64,000 nt of DNA from Vitrella brassicaformis (taxonomy: Eukaryota; Sar; Vitrellaceae), in assembly GCA_001179505.1 (NCBI GenBank), contig CDMY01000069.1, positions 132,908-196,907 on the forward strand, read 5' to 3'. Numbering within the stretch: position 1 is the first letter of the stretch; each line of letters opens with the position of its first letter. Shown piece by piece: positions 38,056-47,447 of this stretch. Below the pieces are notes generated by a model. That model worked only from the letters and a program-made list of their open reading frames with translations, was not told the DNA's origin and did not search any database. The position numbers were made by a program, and so were the translations under genes.

Positions 38056-41000
38056 GTGTACTCAATCACCCACCTTGAGGTGGACAGGTGCGTCGGCATG
38101 CAGCTGTATGACGGTCTCGAGGAACCACTTGACCATTGGCTGGAAGAGCTTGTACAGCTCATAGGCCCGCCCGGCCGGGGAAATGTTGCGGAACAGCGCC
38201 TTGAGCACCTGCAGGATGTTGCTGGACCGGTGTGTCGTCTGCGCCAGGGTGATGCATGTGTGGATGAGCGTCTGAAAGTGGGGCTTCAGCATCAGCTCTC
38301 CGGAGGTGGCCTCGGTGCTGCTTTGGTTCTGCTGGATCTGGTGGGCGATGGTCTTGAAAAGCAGCTTGAACAGCCGCAGCACCACGGTCGAACGAGTGTG
38401 CTTGAGCTGCCCGGTGGGCGAGTGCAGCTCGGACCCCACACCCAGAACGAACCCTTGGTGGCCCTCACGCGCCCTCCCGCCATCAGCCCTAACAAACATA
38501 CAGACAGACATCATGTGCAGACAGACAGACGGTAATACTCGGGCGTGGTGGTTCTCTCTCACCTGACAGCACGGGCGTCGGTCCTTCCTCCCGGCTGGCC
38601 ACCAGCACCACCCCTCTCCCTCTCCCTCTCTCTCTCTCTGTCTGCCTGCGGCTCCCCTGTCGGCCCACCGCCACTTGCGACGGCGGCCTGCCTCGCCTCC
38701 TTAATGACGTGCACCGGTTCGTTGCCCATGCCCAGATATCTGAGTGGCCGGTTGGAGGCCGACCCGTTGAGTCTGAAGTGCTTGGCGGCGAAGTCGTTCA
38801 TCGTCACGGCCGACCCCAGCGCATCGTAAGGAGGGTTGGGCACCTTGGCGTACGAGTCGACAGCTGGCGCCAGCTTGGTTTTGTCATCGGGGTCGTCCCG
38901 GGGGTCGACGATCTCCATGGGAATGTCGTCTTGGCCATCCCGACCGCCCGACCTGCCGCTAACACCCCGCCACACTATTCCACTCCTCGGCGTGCCAGTC
39001 CTCGAACCAGTGCGGCGATCCCGGTGGTCTGACTCCTGCATTGCATACCAACACAGAGACACACATCGGGGACCACGTGGGTGTGGTGAAGTGCACTGGT
39101 AGGTAGAGTGAGTGACCTGTAGGTCTACTCGGTCGATGTGGGGATCGACCACCAGCCGTGATGGCTTGTCCCGCCGGTGGGAGATGTCGTACAGCTCCTT
39201 GGGGTAGCTGGCCGAGGCGTCCTGGGGCGACCAGATGGACGGGGGCAGGGCGGGGGTGCCGGGGGGCGCCTGCTGCTCGTGGTGGGGGTGGGGTGGTTTG
39301 TCAGTCGGTGTGGGGTCTTCGTCGATGAGCCAGTGCAGCCGCGGCATGAGGAAGTTGAGCAGCACCTCGCCGAACGTCTGTACGGGACGCAGACAGACAG
39401 ACAGACAGGGGAAACAGAAGTGTGTGTGTGTGTGTGTATGGGTAAGGTGTGTATTATGTTCTGTGTTGCGCGCTGTCTGTTTGCAGCCCACCGACTGAGT
39501 CACTTACCCGTGAGGTGGTTGGGTATGAGATGAGCACTTGCATGGGAACGATCATGATGGGGTCCTCCAGACACTCCTCAAACAGAAACTCAATCTCGTG
39601 GTGCATCAAATCCTACACACACAACACACACAACACAACACAGAGAGAGATCGAACCGCTCCCGCACTCCTACATTTGGCTGTCTGTCTCTCTGTCACAG
39701 TCACACACACACGCACACACACACGCACACACACACGCATCGCATGCCCACCTGGAAGTTAGAAGGGTTCATGCAGCAGAACATCTTCGAGAACATGTCG
39801 GTGGCCTCCTTCTCCTCCATCTGCGCAAAGTTCAGCCGCGCGTCCGAGTAGCACCCCCGGCCCACGGCATGTGCGAACAGGGTCCTGTGCTGCATGTAGT
39901 GCGGCACGTGGCCGCACACCGTGCACCCGCCACCGCCCCGCGGGTAAGCCACCGTCAACGGCGGCCATGGCTGCTGGGCCACCGCCTGAGCATAGATCCT
40001 GCAGACGGCGAGGCCGTTCTTCAGCAGCTTGGTCAGGTGCTGCAGCTCGGTGTCTGCGAATGGCTGCGGCCCCTGCTGCATCGGGGTGGGCGGCCGGGGC
40101 CCGCCAAGACCCCCTAATGGCGGCTCGCGCGGCGCCTCTGGCGGGTAGTGGTTCATCGCGTAGAAGATCGACTGGATCCCCATGATCAGAACTCGGATGA
40201 TCGACTTGGCCTCCCTTATGGTGTTGTCGATATTGGTGCTCTCGACGAGCACGTTGCCGCGGGCGGGGGGGAGGGAGGGGGAGAGAGAGGGGGAGCCACT
40301 GGGGATGCTGGTGGCGTCTGGGTGGGGGAGGAGGGGGTCGCTTGCGGGCGGGGGCGAGGGGGGCCGGTTCCTGCGCAGCCACGCGTTGCTGCCCAGGTCG
40401 TTGGGATCGACATGCAGAAGCTGACAGATTAACAGAATGACCAAGACATCCACACGCAATGTGCTCGTCGCAGCAGTGGGTGTGCGGTCGCCCACCCGTG
40501 GCAGGTGGTATCGGAGGGAGGCGAACTTGTCGATGAAGCAGTAGAGTATCTTCATGAACAGCGCCCGCCCCCGGCTCTTGTCCTGCTCGTGCCTGTTGGT
40601 GTAGATGCTCTCGCACACCTGCACCAGCATCTTTAGGGCGTGGTTCTGCGTCTGCATCGGCAAGGACGTGTCCGCCGACAGGCGCGTGAAGATGTGCACC
40701 GCACGCGACAGCTGGCTCATGGTCAGGTCCTGCCGGAAATGCCCAACCACCTCAGCCAACGCCGAACACAGCAGAGGCCTGCCAACCACACGCGCACACG
40801 CCATTGCCATGCGTGTGTGGGCTCGATGTGGTGCGTCTCGTGTTGTCTGTCAGGGTCAGTCAGGGTCACCTGAGCAGCTCATATGAGGTGCATCCCCACC
40901 CCAGTAGGAGGGTCTCGTCGAGCAGCGGGTCGACGCGCTCACGGAGGCGCTGCCGCATCTCCGTGTTCAGGATCTGACGCACAGCAGTCAGCAGCTCCTT

Positions 41001-42630
41001 CCTGAATGAACGAACCAATGCAACCCACGATTGAAAAGATGAACAACATATATGCACACACATGAATGACATGAGATGACTCATGTGTGCATGAGAAAGT
41101 CGCATGGGTGTGGGGTATTGTATTGTATGTCCCCCCGTCCGATCTGATCTTACACACCGTATGGTGACGTTTTCGTGTGGGCATTTCTTGAAGAGGTCAA
41201 TGAGGGCCGTACACGTGTCCTCCATCCGCTGATACACATCCTGACCTGCAGACATGTCCAGACAGACAGACAAACAAACAAACAGACAGACAGAGGGAGA
41301 GAACACCCAATGAGTGCCCCTCTCTCCCATCTCTCTCTCTTGCATGGGCCAGCCAGGCTGCCTGACTGACCGACCTGGTTGTCCGCCCTGCTGTCCGAAT
41401 TGTGGGTGCTGCCTGCTGAGGAAGACCACGAACGAGAGGGTCTTGACCTGCGCCGTTAGCAGGTCCGTCAGGGTCGAACGACTCAATTCCGCGATCTGCG
41501 GAATCTGCTCCTTGCCGCACTTGAGAAACACCATCATGTGCTGGGACAAGGCCTGAGACACACACATAACACACATCCCATCCACCCATTCACTCGTCGG
41601 TTCGGTCAAGGGTGTGTCTGAGTCCGTCTTTCTGTCTGTCTGTCTGTCTGTCTGTCGTGGGTTTGGTCCTTTAAGTACATGTATGTTTTGGTTCATGTAT
41701 CTGGGGTAGAGCTGGAACATGACCATGACCATCAGGGGGCACTCGGACATGACCTTGAAGCTGTCCCGCGCCCTCGTCGACACCTGCACCCCCGTCAGGC
41801 CCCCCAGCCCTCCCAGCGGAGGCAGATCCATGCTCGCACCATCGCGCCCGGCGTGCACGCCCCCCAGTGGCTGTTTCTCCTTGAGCTTGGCGTCGTTTTG
41901 GCGGGTGATAGCGTTGGCAACCATCTGGTGTGTGTTCTCGTAGAGGCTCTCCATGAAGCGGAGGAATGCGGGGCAGTGTCCCTCGAGGCCCTGCCTGTAC
42001 GTCTTGTGGATGTTGAACATGGTGAGGATGCAGGCGATGGCGTTGTCCTCGTTATCGTGCTCCAACACGTGCTGACACATCTCCAACATGCTCTGCACAT
42101 GAACACATAAACACATTGACAGACAGACAGACAGAGGGGCATACACACATCCCATCCCATCCACACACAGCCTGTTTGCCTGGCTGCATTGCCAGGGTTT
42201 GCTCACGTTGACGTAAGGTTTGAGTGTGTCGTCGCAGCGCAGCCTGGAGAACACGTCGATGATGCCATTGCGGATGCGCTGCTTGGGGTTGTCGACGAAC
42301 TGAGCCGGCTCGTGGATGAGGATGCGCCGGAAGGGCTCGAACAAGTGCTGCAAGAACAGGGCGCCGTCAGCGGGGTTGGACGCGTCCACCGCATCGCGGA
42401 TCTCGTTTGTGATCTGCTGACGCTCACGGTCGTCTGCATCAATCAATCACAACACACACATAACCGGTCCACACACAGGCACAGGGCAAGGCTCTCTGCG
42501 TGTGTGCCGACGTGTGTCGGTGTGTGTCAGACATAGAAATACCTGGCTGGCCCTCCTTTTCAGTTAGGCGCCTCGCATAGTCCTGGAGCTCTTGTTCTGT
42601 CATCTTGGTCAGCGTCGTCAGCCGCACCAT
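20465..42630 (-). CDS. TRRAP: Tra1/TRRAP-type PIKK pseudokinase, giant multi-exon gene
   Basis: Known role: the largest subunit of the SAGA and NuA4/TIP60 histone acetyltransferase complexes, a nuclear scaffold that binds activators. Start ATG 42630 (MVRLTTLTKMTEQELQDYAR). N-terminal HEAT-type exons match Tra1/TRRAP in pattern: FLQHLFEPFRRILIHEPAQ (~42330), MLEMCQHVLEHDNEDNAIAC (~42070), and DSFKVMSECPLMVMVMFQLY (~41740). HEAT solenoid fills most of the gene, and the FAT region (~29-23 kb) includes QQWRNRLPNKWESMISWTDI near 25120. The kinase-like domain (22.3-20.7 kb) shows GIYWKPLFAHMYSGGG, SPRLRLIEDHPSAISFQEIY and VPFRLTRNVQALMG. I see no HRD-like catalytic loop or DFG, as expected for this pseudokinase. 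The FATC tail ends QQPPKWHPWL at TGA 20465-20467. One intron contains the assembly gap. The protein probably exceeds 3,000 residues; individual exon edges were not all resolved. Confidence 0.9.
24067..24150. repeat. Interstitial telomere-like tract (TTTAGGG / CCCTAAA, facing)
   Basis: The plus strand reads TAGGGTTTAGGGTTTAGGG (24069-24087), then immediately C-strand units CCCTAAA/CCCCAAA/CCCTGAA (24098-24149). G-rich followed by C-rich on one strand is the arrangement of two telomere ends joined, and also a potential hairpin. It lies in a TRRAP intron and begins six bases inside the 5' splice site (intron starts at 24156, minus strand). Confidence 0.85.
24608..24907. other. Assembly gap (300 N) flanked by poly-G
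   Basis: Exactly 300 N, with a run of G's and (GT)n on the left (24573-24607) and G's then (GTCA)n on the right (24908-24960). It lies between the TRRAP exon ending at 24513 and the exon whose donor is near 24980, so it appears to fall within one intron. The true gap size is unknown. Confidence 0.95.
34197..34228. repeat. (ACAAC)n pentanucleotide microsatellite in a TRRAP intron
   Basis: About six tandem copies of CACAA/ACAAC. On the TRRAP sense strand this reads GTTGT, near the start of an intron. Confidence 0.8.
38017..38054. repeat. (CT)n(GT)n dinucleotide tract in a TRRAP intron
   Basis: A run of CT dinucleotides passes directly into about fifteen GT dinucleotides. It is one of several long dinucleotide tracts typical of introns in this window. 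Confidence 0.85.
39700..39739. repeat. (CACACACACG)n tract in a TRRAP intron
   Basis: Higher-order CA repeat with a regular G every ten or so bases. On the TRRAP sense strand it is a (TG)n tract just downstream of the exon ending near 39753. Confidence 0.7.
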
Positions 42631-42910
42631 GCTGCTTGCTCCTAGCCAATCATGAGTAAGGCCGGATAAGCATCGTCCTCGTCTGCGGAGCACTCAGACA
42701 GGCTGGCTGTCATGCATCCTACGTGCAACGGGCTCCTCTTAGCTCAGATCTTCGAGAGATGCCGCTCTGTCAAAGATGATCGGCAATCTGAAGATCCAGC
42801 CGATTTTGGCCGTCGAACCCACTACTGTCCACTCGTAGTGTCCTGCTGAACGTTCGGGGAAGGCCAAAATGTGCGGAACCAGAATACGCCAATCTGCGAG
42901 CTAAGCTCGC
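42631..42910. promoter_or_regulatory. Divergent intergenic region between TRRAP (-) and PSTK (+)
   Basis: 280 bases separate the two start codons. The region must contain both 5' UTRs and promoters. No TATA box or other recognisable core element is evident. The call rests on gene geometry only. Confidence 0.4.
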
Positions 42911-44330
42911 ATGTCCTTGAGGGAGGATGCCAGCGTAATGGAAGTGAACAGCGGCCATGGCATGGCGAGTTGTCTCAAGCCCTCTCGTGGTGGCTGCCTT
43001 GTACTCATCTGCGGCCTTCCTGCCAGCGGAAAGACCACACTCGGCCGCTCTCTCGTTCAATCTGAGCCGTTCAGGAGGGTGCTCATCGAACACGCGAGGC
43101 GCATTGCTGATGCCGAGGCGCCTGGCGATGAGGAGAAGAAAGCGAGGCGGGATGATGTGAGTGTGAAGATCTCCTTGATGTCGTTTGATGATGTTGAGGA
43201 CGAGCTCAGGCAGAGGCGGCATGATCCATCTCATGCACGAGAGGGCGAAGATTTAGATGTGTTTGACCCTGATGTGTGGCGAGAGGCTCGTTCTGTGGCT
43301 GTCACCCGCACTCGTCAGCTCCTGCAAGAAGACGGGGACAGCCACACGTGTGTCATCGTCGATGACAACTTCTATCGGCGGTCTATGCGGAAAGCCTTTG
43401 CCAAACTGGCCAGAGAATGTCAGTGGGCCACACACACGGGAGGGCCTTCTGCGGTGCGGACCGCCTGTTTGGCCTGTCTTTGTGTGTGAGGTACAGGTGC
43501 GAGTGGGTTCGTGCAGCTGCTGCTTGATCTGCCAGCTGAGGCTGCCGTCGCGCGCAACGAGAATAGGAGCAGTTGTCCGTCGCCCTCCGTCCCTTCATTC
43601 GTCATCAGGCACATGGCCGAGTGCGTCGAGTGGCCGCCATCGTCCACCGATCTCTCGGCGAGTGGCCAACATGACCACAAGAGCACGGCGACGGCCGCCA
43701 ATGGTGTGCACTATCGAATCCGTTGGGAGTCGGCCGTCGAGCGGTCGACGGCCCACATCGACTCGACCACACCCCCCGATGACATGGTTGGTTGTATACA
43801 CACATAGCCACCGTCACAACCTGTGTTGAACACACACTCATTCGTTCGTCGCCTTCAGGTGTCGTCGATTGTGCGTTGGTTGTCCGAGAGTGTGGAGCCC
43901 TGGCGCCCAATCGTCGCTGTGGACAGTGAGGGCCGAGAAAGCGGCGAGGGCACGACAGACGGAGGGAGAGGAAAGGTCACCTCGTCGCCAATCCAGGAGA
44001 TCGAAGTGCGACTTAGGCGGCTGATCAGCGAGGCTCTCAAGACGTGCTCGGGAGGTGACAGAGGTCAGCCCAGGACACATATGCAAGAGTGAGCGTGTCG
44101 ACAATGATGCCTCCCTCCTTCGCTGTGTGTCAGGTGTGACGGGGGAGCTTGCTCAGCGGTGGAGCCGTCTCAAGAGTGAGTTCATGCGAGAAGTTAAGGC
44201 GCAGGTGGCCGCCAGGAATGGGGAGGGTGTATGTGACGATGAAGCACTGGATGGTCTGTATGACGCCTTCATGCGGAGATGCCAGCAAGACGCGGCCGAC
44301 TATTTGTCGACAGGTGCGTGTTCAAGTTGA
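42911..44330 (+). CDS. PSTK: O-phosphoseryl-tRNA(Sec) kinase
   Basis: Known reaction: ATP-dependent phosphorylation of seryl-tRNA(Sec), the substrate for SepSecS in selenocysteine synthesis. Four exons with matching phases give 396 residues: 42911-43418, 43497-43786, 43859-44054 and 44134-44330 (stop TGA). The P-loop is ICGLPASGKTTLGRSL near residues 35-50. A Walker-B/lid-type segment reads VIVDDNFYRRSMRKAFAKLA, which closely resembles the DDNFYYQSMR motif of animal PSTK. Exon 2 reads ASGFVQLLLDLPAEAAVARN, equivalent to the LGFCQLFLDCP block. Low-complexity inserts explain the length above the usual ~350. It is divergent from TRRAP with no functional link apparent. KTI12 is the closest alternative, but the DDNFY motif favours PSTK. 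Confidence 0.85.
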
Positions 44331-45038
44331 GTGTATATATGCACAGATAGATATGCCGGTGCGGGCGGGTGAGTAAGAGAGAGGGAGAGTGCCCTCCTCA
44401 GATGAATCGATTCATCTGTATCAATCTACCTTCGTGCATGAATGCAATGCATGGTGTCCCACTCCACTTGCGCGTGTGCGTGGCCTGTTGAAAGCGCTGA
44501 AGTGGAGCACTTTGCGGCCAAACAAGCGTCAGCATTCCCCCCGCTGAACGACAACCTGACGAAACAACACATAACACATACACACACATGACACACGGGA
44601 TGAGGAAGACGGTCCATCGTCAGTGCGATCCATGCGAGCTTAAGGGGAGAGGAAGAGATCTTGAGAGGGTAAGCAGGCTTCTACGTTCCTTGATCTTTCC
44701 CCCACCGATCTCCTGTGCACGCACACTGATGGCCCCATGGCAGGTTCTCGTGCTCTTTGCCCAGATCTATCTATGATGAGGCCGACGGCTGCAGGTACGA
44801 TAAATTCACCTCACTGACCAATAGATCCCAGCACGCGACAGTGGGGATATGGATCGTCCACCAAGGAGCGCTTGCTGTGTCCTTCTTTGTTCAGAGAGAG
44901 GGTCAGGGAGAGGAGGGCGTCGGTGGTGCTGGCGACGGCTGATCAGGAGGGGCCAAGCGCGGGCCGGTCAGAGGGAGAAACAAAAGGGAACTGAGGTGTC
45001 AACGCAGTCGTTCTGACGGCTTTATGTGCTGCACTCAG
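44331..45038. other. Region between PSTK and the kinase; dispersed repeat and possible 5' kinase exons
   Basis: Contains dispersed repeat copy 1 (44470-44621). A possible exon starts at ATG 44588 (MTHGMRKTVHRQCDPCELKG) and ends at a good donor (44669). Joined to the acceptor at 44743 it hits a stop, so it is not supported. A segment at 44820-44942 (HATVGIWIVHQGALAVSFFV) also looks protein-like but could not be linked. Confidence 0.35.
44470..44621 (-). repeat. Dispersed ~150-bp repeat, copy 1
   Basis: Nearly identical to 51553-51707 over GCGCGTGTGCGTGGCCTGTT, a shared AAGTGGAGCACTTTGCGGCC core, then AACGACAACCTGACGAAACA and GACGGTCCATCGTC. There is a three-base difference near 44494 and indels near 44590. 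Orientation is given relative to the tRNA next to copy 2. Confidence 0.85.
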
Positions 45039-46923
45039 AGCTTTTGAAGAGCTACAGATTGGGAAAGAAGCTTGCCGAGGGCGGCTTCTCCCGATCCTAC
45101 ACGGCCACGCCGAAGACCCCAAGCCGCTGTGGGATGACTACCCAGAAGGTAAGAGGACAATATATTAAGGAATGCGTGCAAGATCGGGCGTCTACATGTA
45201 CTTGGCTGTGCTTGCAGGTCGTTGTTAAGGTCATCAAGATAGACGAGAACGCCGAGCAGAAGAGGGAGAGATGGGATACCAATCGTTGTCTCAGGTGAAG
45301 GCTACAATGCCTCGCCGCACGCACATCCGATGGCTTTCGTCTTCGCATTCGGCTGTATGTGTGTATGTAGATTCATGAAGGGCCGGCGGCACATCGTCTC
45401 CGCGATGACGCCAGACGAGATCGACCAGGAGCTCAAGCTGCTCCATCTCGCTCAGCACGGCCAGAACGGCGACAACGACGGCCACCCCAACATCGTGAAG
45501 GTGCATGACGTCTACAGAGACGACTTCTCATGCTACATTGGTCAATAAGAAGAGCCAGGCGTCGCTGCAGATTGTCGTGGGTGGAATGTCGGTCTTTGTG
45601 CCCCTGATTTCCTCTTACCTACCTGCTGTTCAGTGATGGACCAGTATGTCGAGGACCTCTATGACTTCGAGGCCTCGGAGTTGCCTGAGGAGCGGCTTGC
45701 TGAGATGACGGCCGACATGGTGCGAGCTGTGCAGCACCTGCACAGCAACGACATCATCCATCGGTGAGGCAGACAGACAGGTGCCTGCATTTGCGCTCGA
45801 ATCTCTCTCTCTCTGTGTGTGTGTGTGTGTTTTCTCTGTCAGAGACATCAAGTGCGACAACTTCTTTATAGCCGACGACGGTCGCGTCGTTCTGTCGGAC
45901 TTCGGCGTCTCGATGGAGACGACGTGCGAGGAGGCGGGAATCCACAGCGAGGAAATGTAAGAGGCATGCTCTTCTTTGTCTATTCATTCGCATGAGTTGT
46001 TCTGTGTGCAGCGTCGGAGTCAACGAATACCGGCCGCCAGAGGTGTGGAGGGATGATTTTGGGAAGAAGGCGGACATGTGGAGCCTCGGTGAGTGATCGG
46101 TAGCACTGGTCCATTCCTTGCCTGCTCGCCTGTCTGTCTGTCGCACTGCTGCATGCAATCGTGGGTGGATGTAGGCGTCGTCCTCTACAAGATCGGCAGC
46201 GGTTTTCTCCCATTCAACGGTGGATGGACAAACCAGCATTGGGAGGCAAGATGTCACCCTAACCCTTATTTGTTGTTTGCGGTAGGGCAAGACGAGACAA
46301 GACTGCGCAAGATTATCGAGAAGCGCCTCTGCACCTGGAAGGCGCTGCACAGGCAGACACCGCCAGAGTTCGTCGACCTTGTTCAGAAGCTGCTCGTCCC
46401 GGGTTATATAAACACATGAATGATCGGCACAGGCTATATGCAACTCATCCCCCTTGTCCCTTGTGTGTATTTATCCATCCATCGTACAGATCCCAAGAAG
46501 CGCTTGTCCGCCGCTGAGGCCTTGGAGCATCCCTTCATTCAGCATGTGGCGCCACGCGAGCAACAGGACCAAACCAGCGGGGACAGACGAGGGAGAGGGC
46601 GAGAGGGCGGGAGAAGTGCTGCAGCTGCTGCAGGTGGTAAGCAAATCGACGTCTTCCTTCTGTCTGTCAAGCAATAATTGTTCTCGCCTGCCTGCATGTC
46701 AGGGTGGCTGCTGTTGAGTGAGGACGACCACAAAGAGGCGGCCGCAGCTGCTGCTGCTGTTGGCGGCAGGGCGGACAGTGAGGACGACTACGGAGAGGCA
46801 AAGGGCATCCGCAGGCTCAACTGCGGCTGCCCGTGCTTCTGGTGGGTGCGGGCGTGCGGCCGTCTTTTCAGGCGCCGCAGAAGGGGCGGGGAGACATTAA
46901 TGGCCAGCGAAGAGGGCGACTGA
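45039..46923 (+). CDS. Ser/Thr protein kinase, 5' end unresolved
   Basis: The first secure exon opens at the acceptor 45037-45038 with LLKSYRLGKKLAEGGFSRSY (glycine-rich loop, first Gly replaced by Ala). Then come VVVKVIKI (ATP-binding Lys, ~45222), DEIDQELKLLHLAQ (alpha-C Glu, ~45415), HPNIVKVHDVY, MDQYVEDLYDF (hinge), HRDIKCDNFF (catalytic loop, split by the intron at ~45765-45841), LSDFGVSMET (DFG, ~45895), EYRPPEVW (APE equivalent) and KADMWSLG. The lobe ends PKKRLSAAEALEHPFI near 46490. The C-terminal tail is Ala-rich and acidic, then CGCPCFWWVRACGRLFRRRR and stop TGA 46921-46923. All catalytic residues are present, so it is likely active. The Cys/Trp/Arg tail could attach it to a membrane. 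The subfamily was not recognised. Confidence 0.75.
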
Positions 46924-47447
46924 TCCACGTTTACGTGTGCAGTAATATCGGTGTTGAGTTCCGATGACACTCTATGTGCTATTCCCCTATACACGAGCAT
47001 TCATGTACACGTCCTCCTTTGGACCTTAATCAATGTGAATGAGTGGTGAATGGTCCTCATGCGTGCAGCATGATGCATGTCTTGCGGCTTATCGAAGGCA
47101 CAGAGGCGTGTCTCTCGGTCGGTTTGCCAATCAATCTGTCACTCGATCTATCACGATATGTGTCACATTCATCCGTCTTATTGCTGCAGAGCACACAACT
47201 ACCCTCACTGCAGAGCACACAAAAGCTCATGTCAGACGCCCCATCTTCGATGGTGGCATCGACACACACAGAGACATCGGACACATTCGTGTATTTTCAA
47301 TCCTTCTTTACTATGGCGCAAAAGAGTGCCGAACGGCATATGACTTTCCTTCCTTCGTTCAGACAGGTGGCCTTACAGATCATCATGCACACATCCCCGC
47401 CCACCCCACCCCACCCAACACATAGACGTGAGTCGATCAACAGAGAC
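46924..47447. other. Convergent intergenic region, no gene seen
   Basis: Lies between the stop codons of the kinase (+) and the next gene (-). A short direct duplication, CTGCAGAGCACACAA, occurs near 47185 and 47209. Otherwise unremarkable, likely both 3' UTRs. Confidence 0.45.

Noticed and set aside
44588-44668. Candidate first exon of the kinase gene (27 codons, good donor)
   Set aside because: Joining it in phase to the next acceptor at 44744 reaches a stop codon after ten residues, and it overlaps the dispersed repeat.
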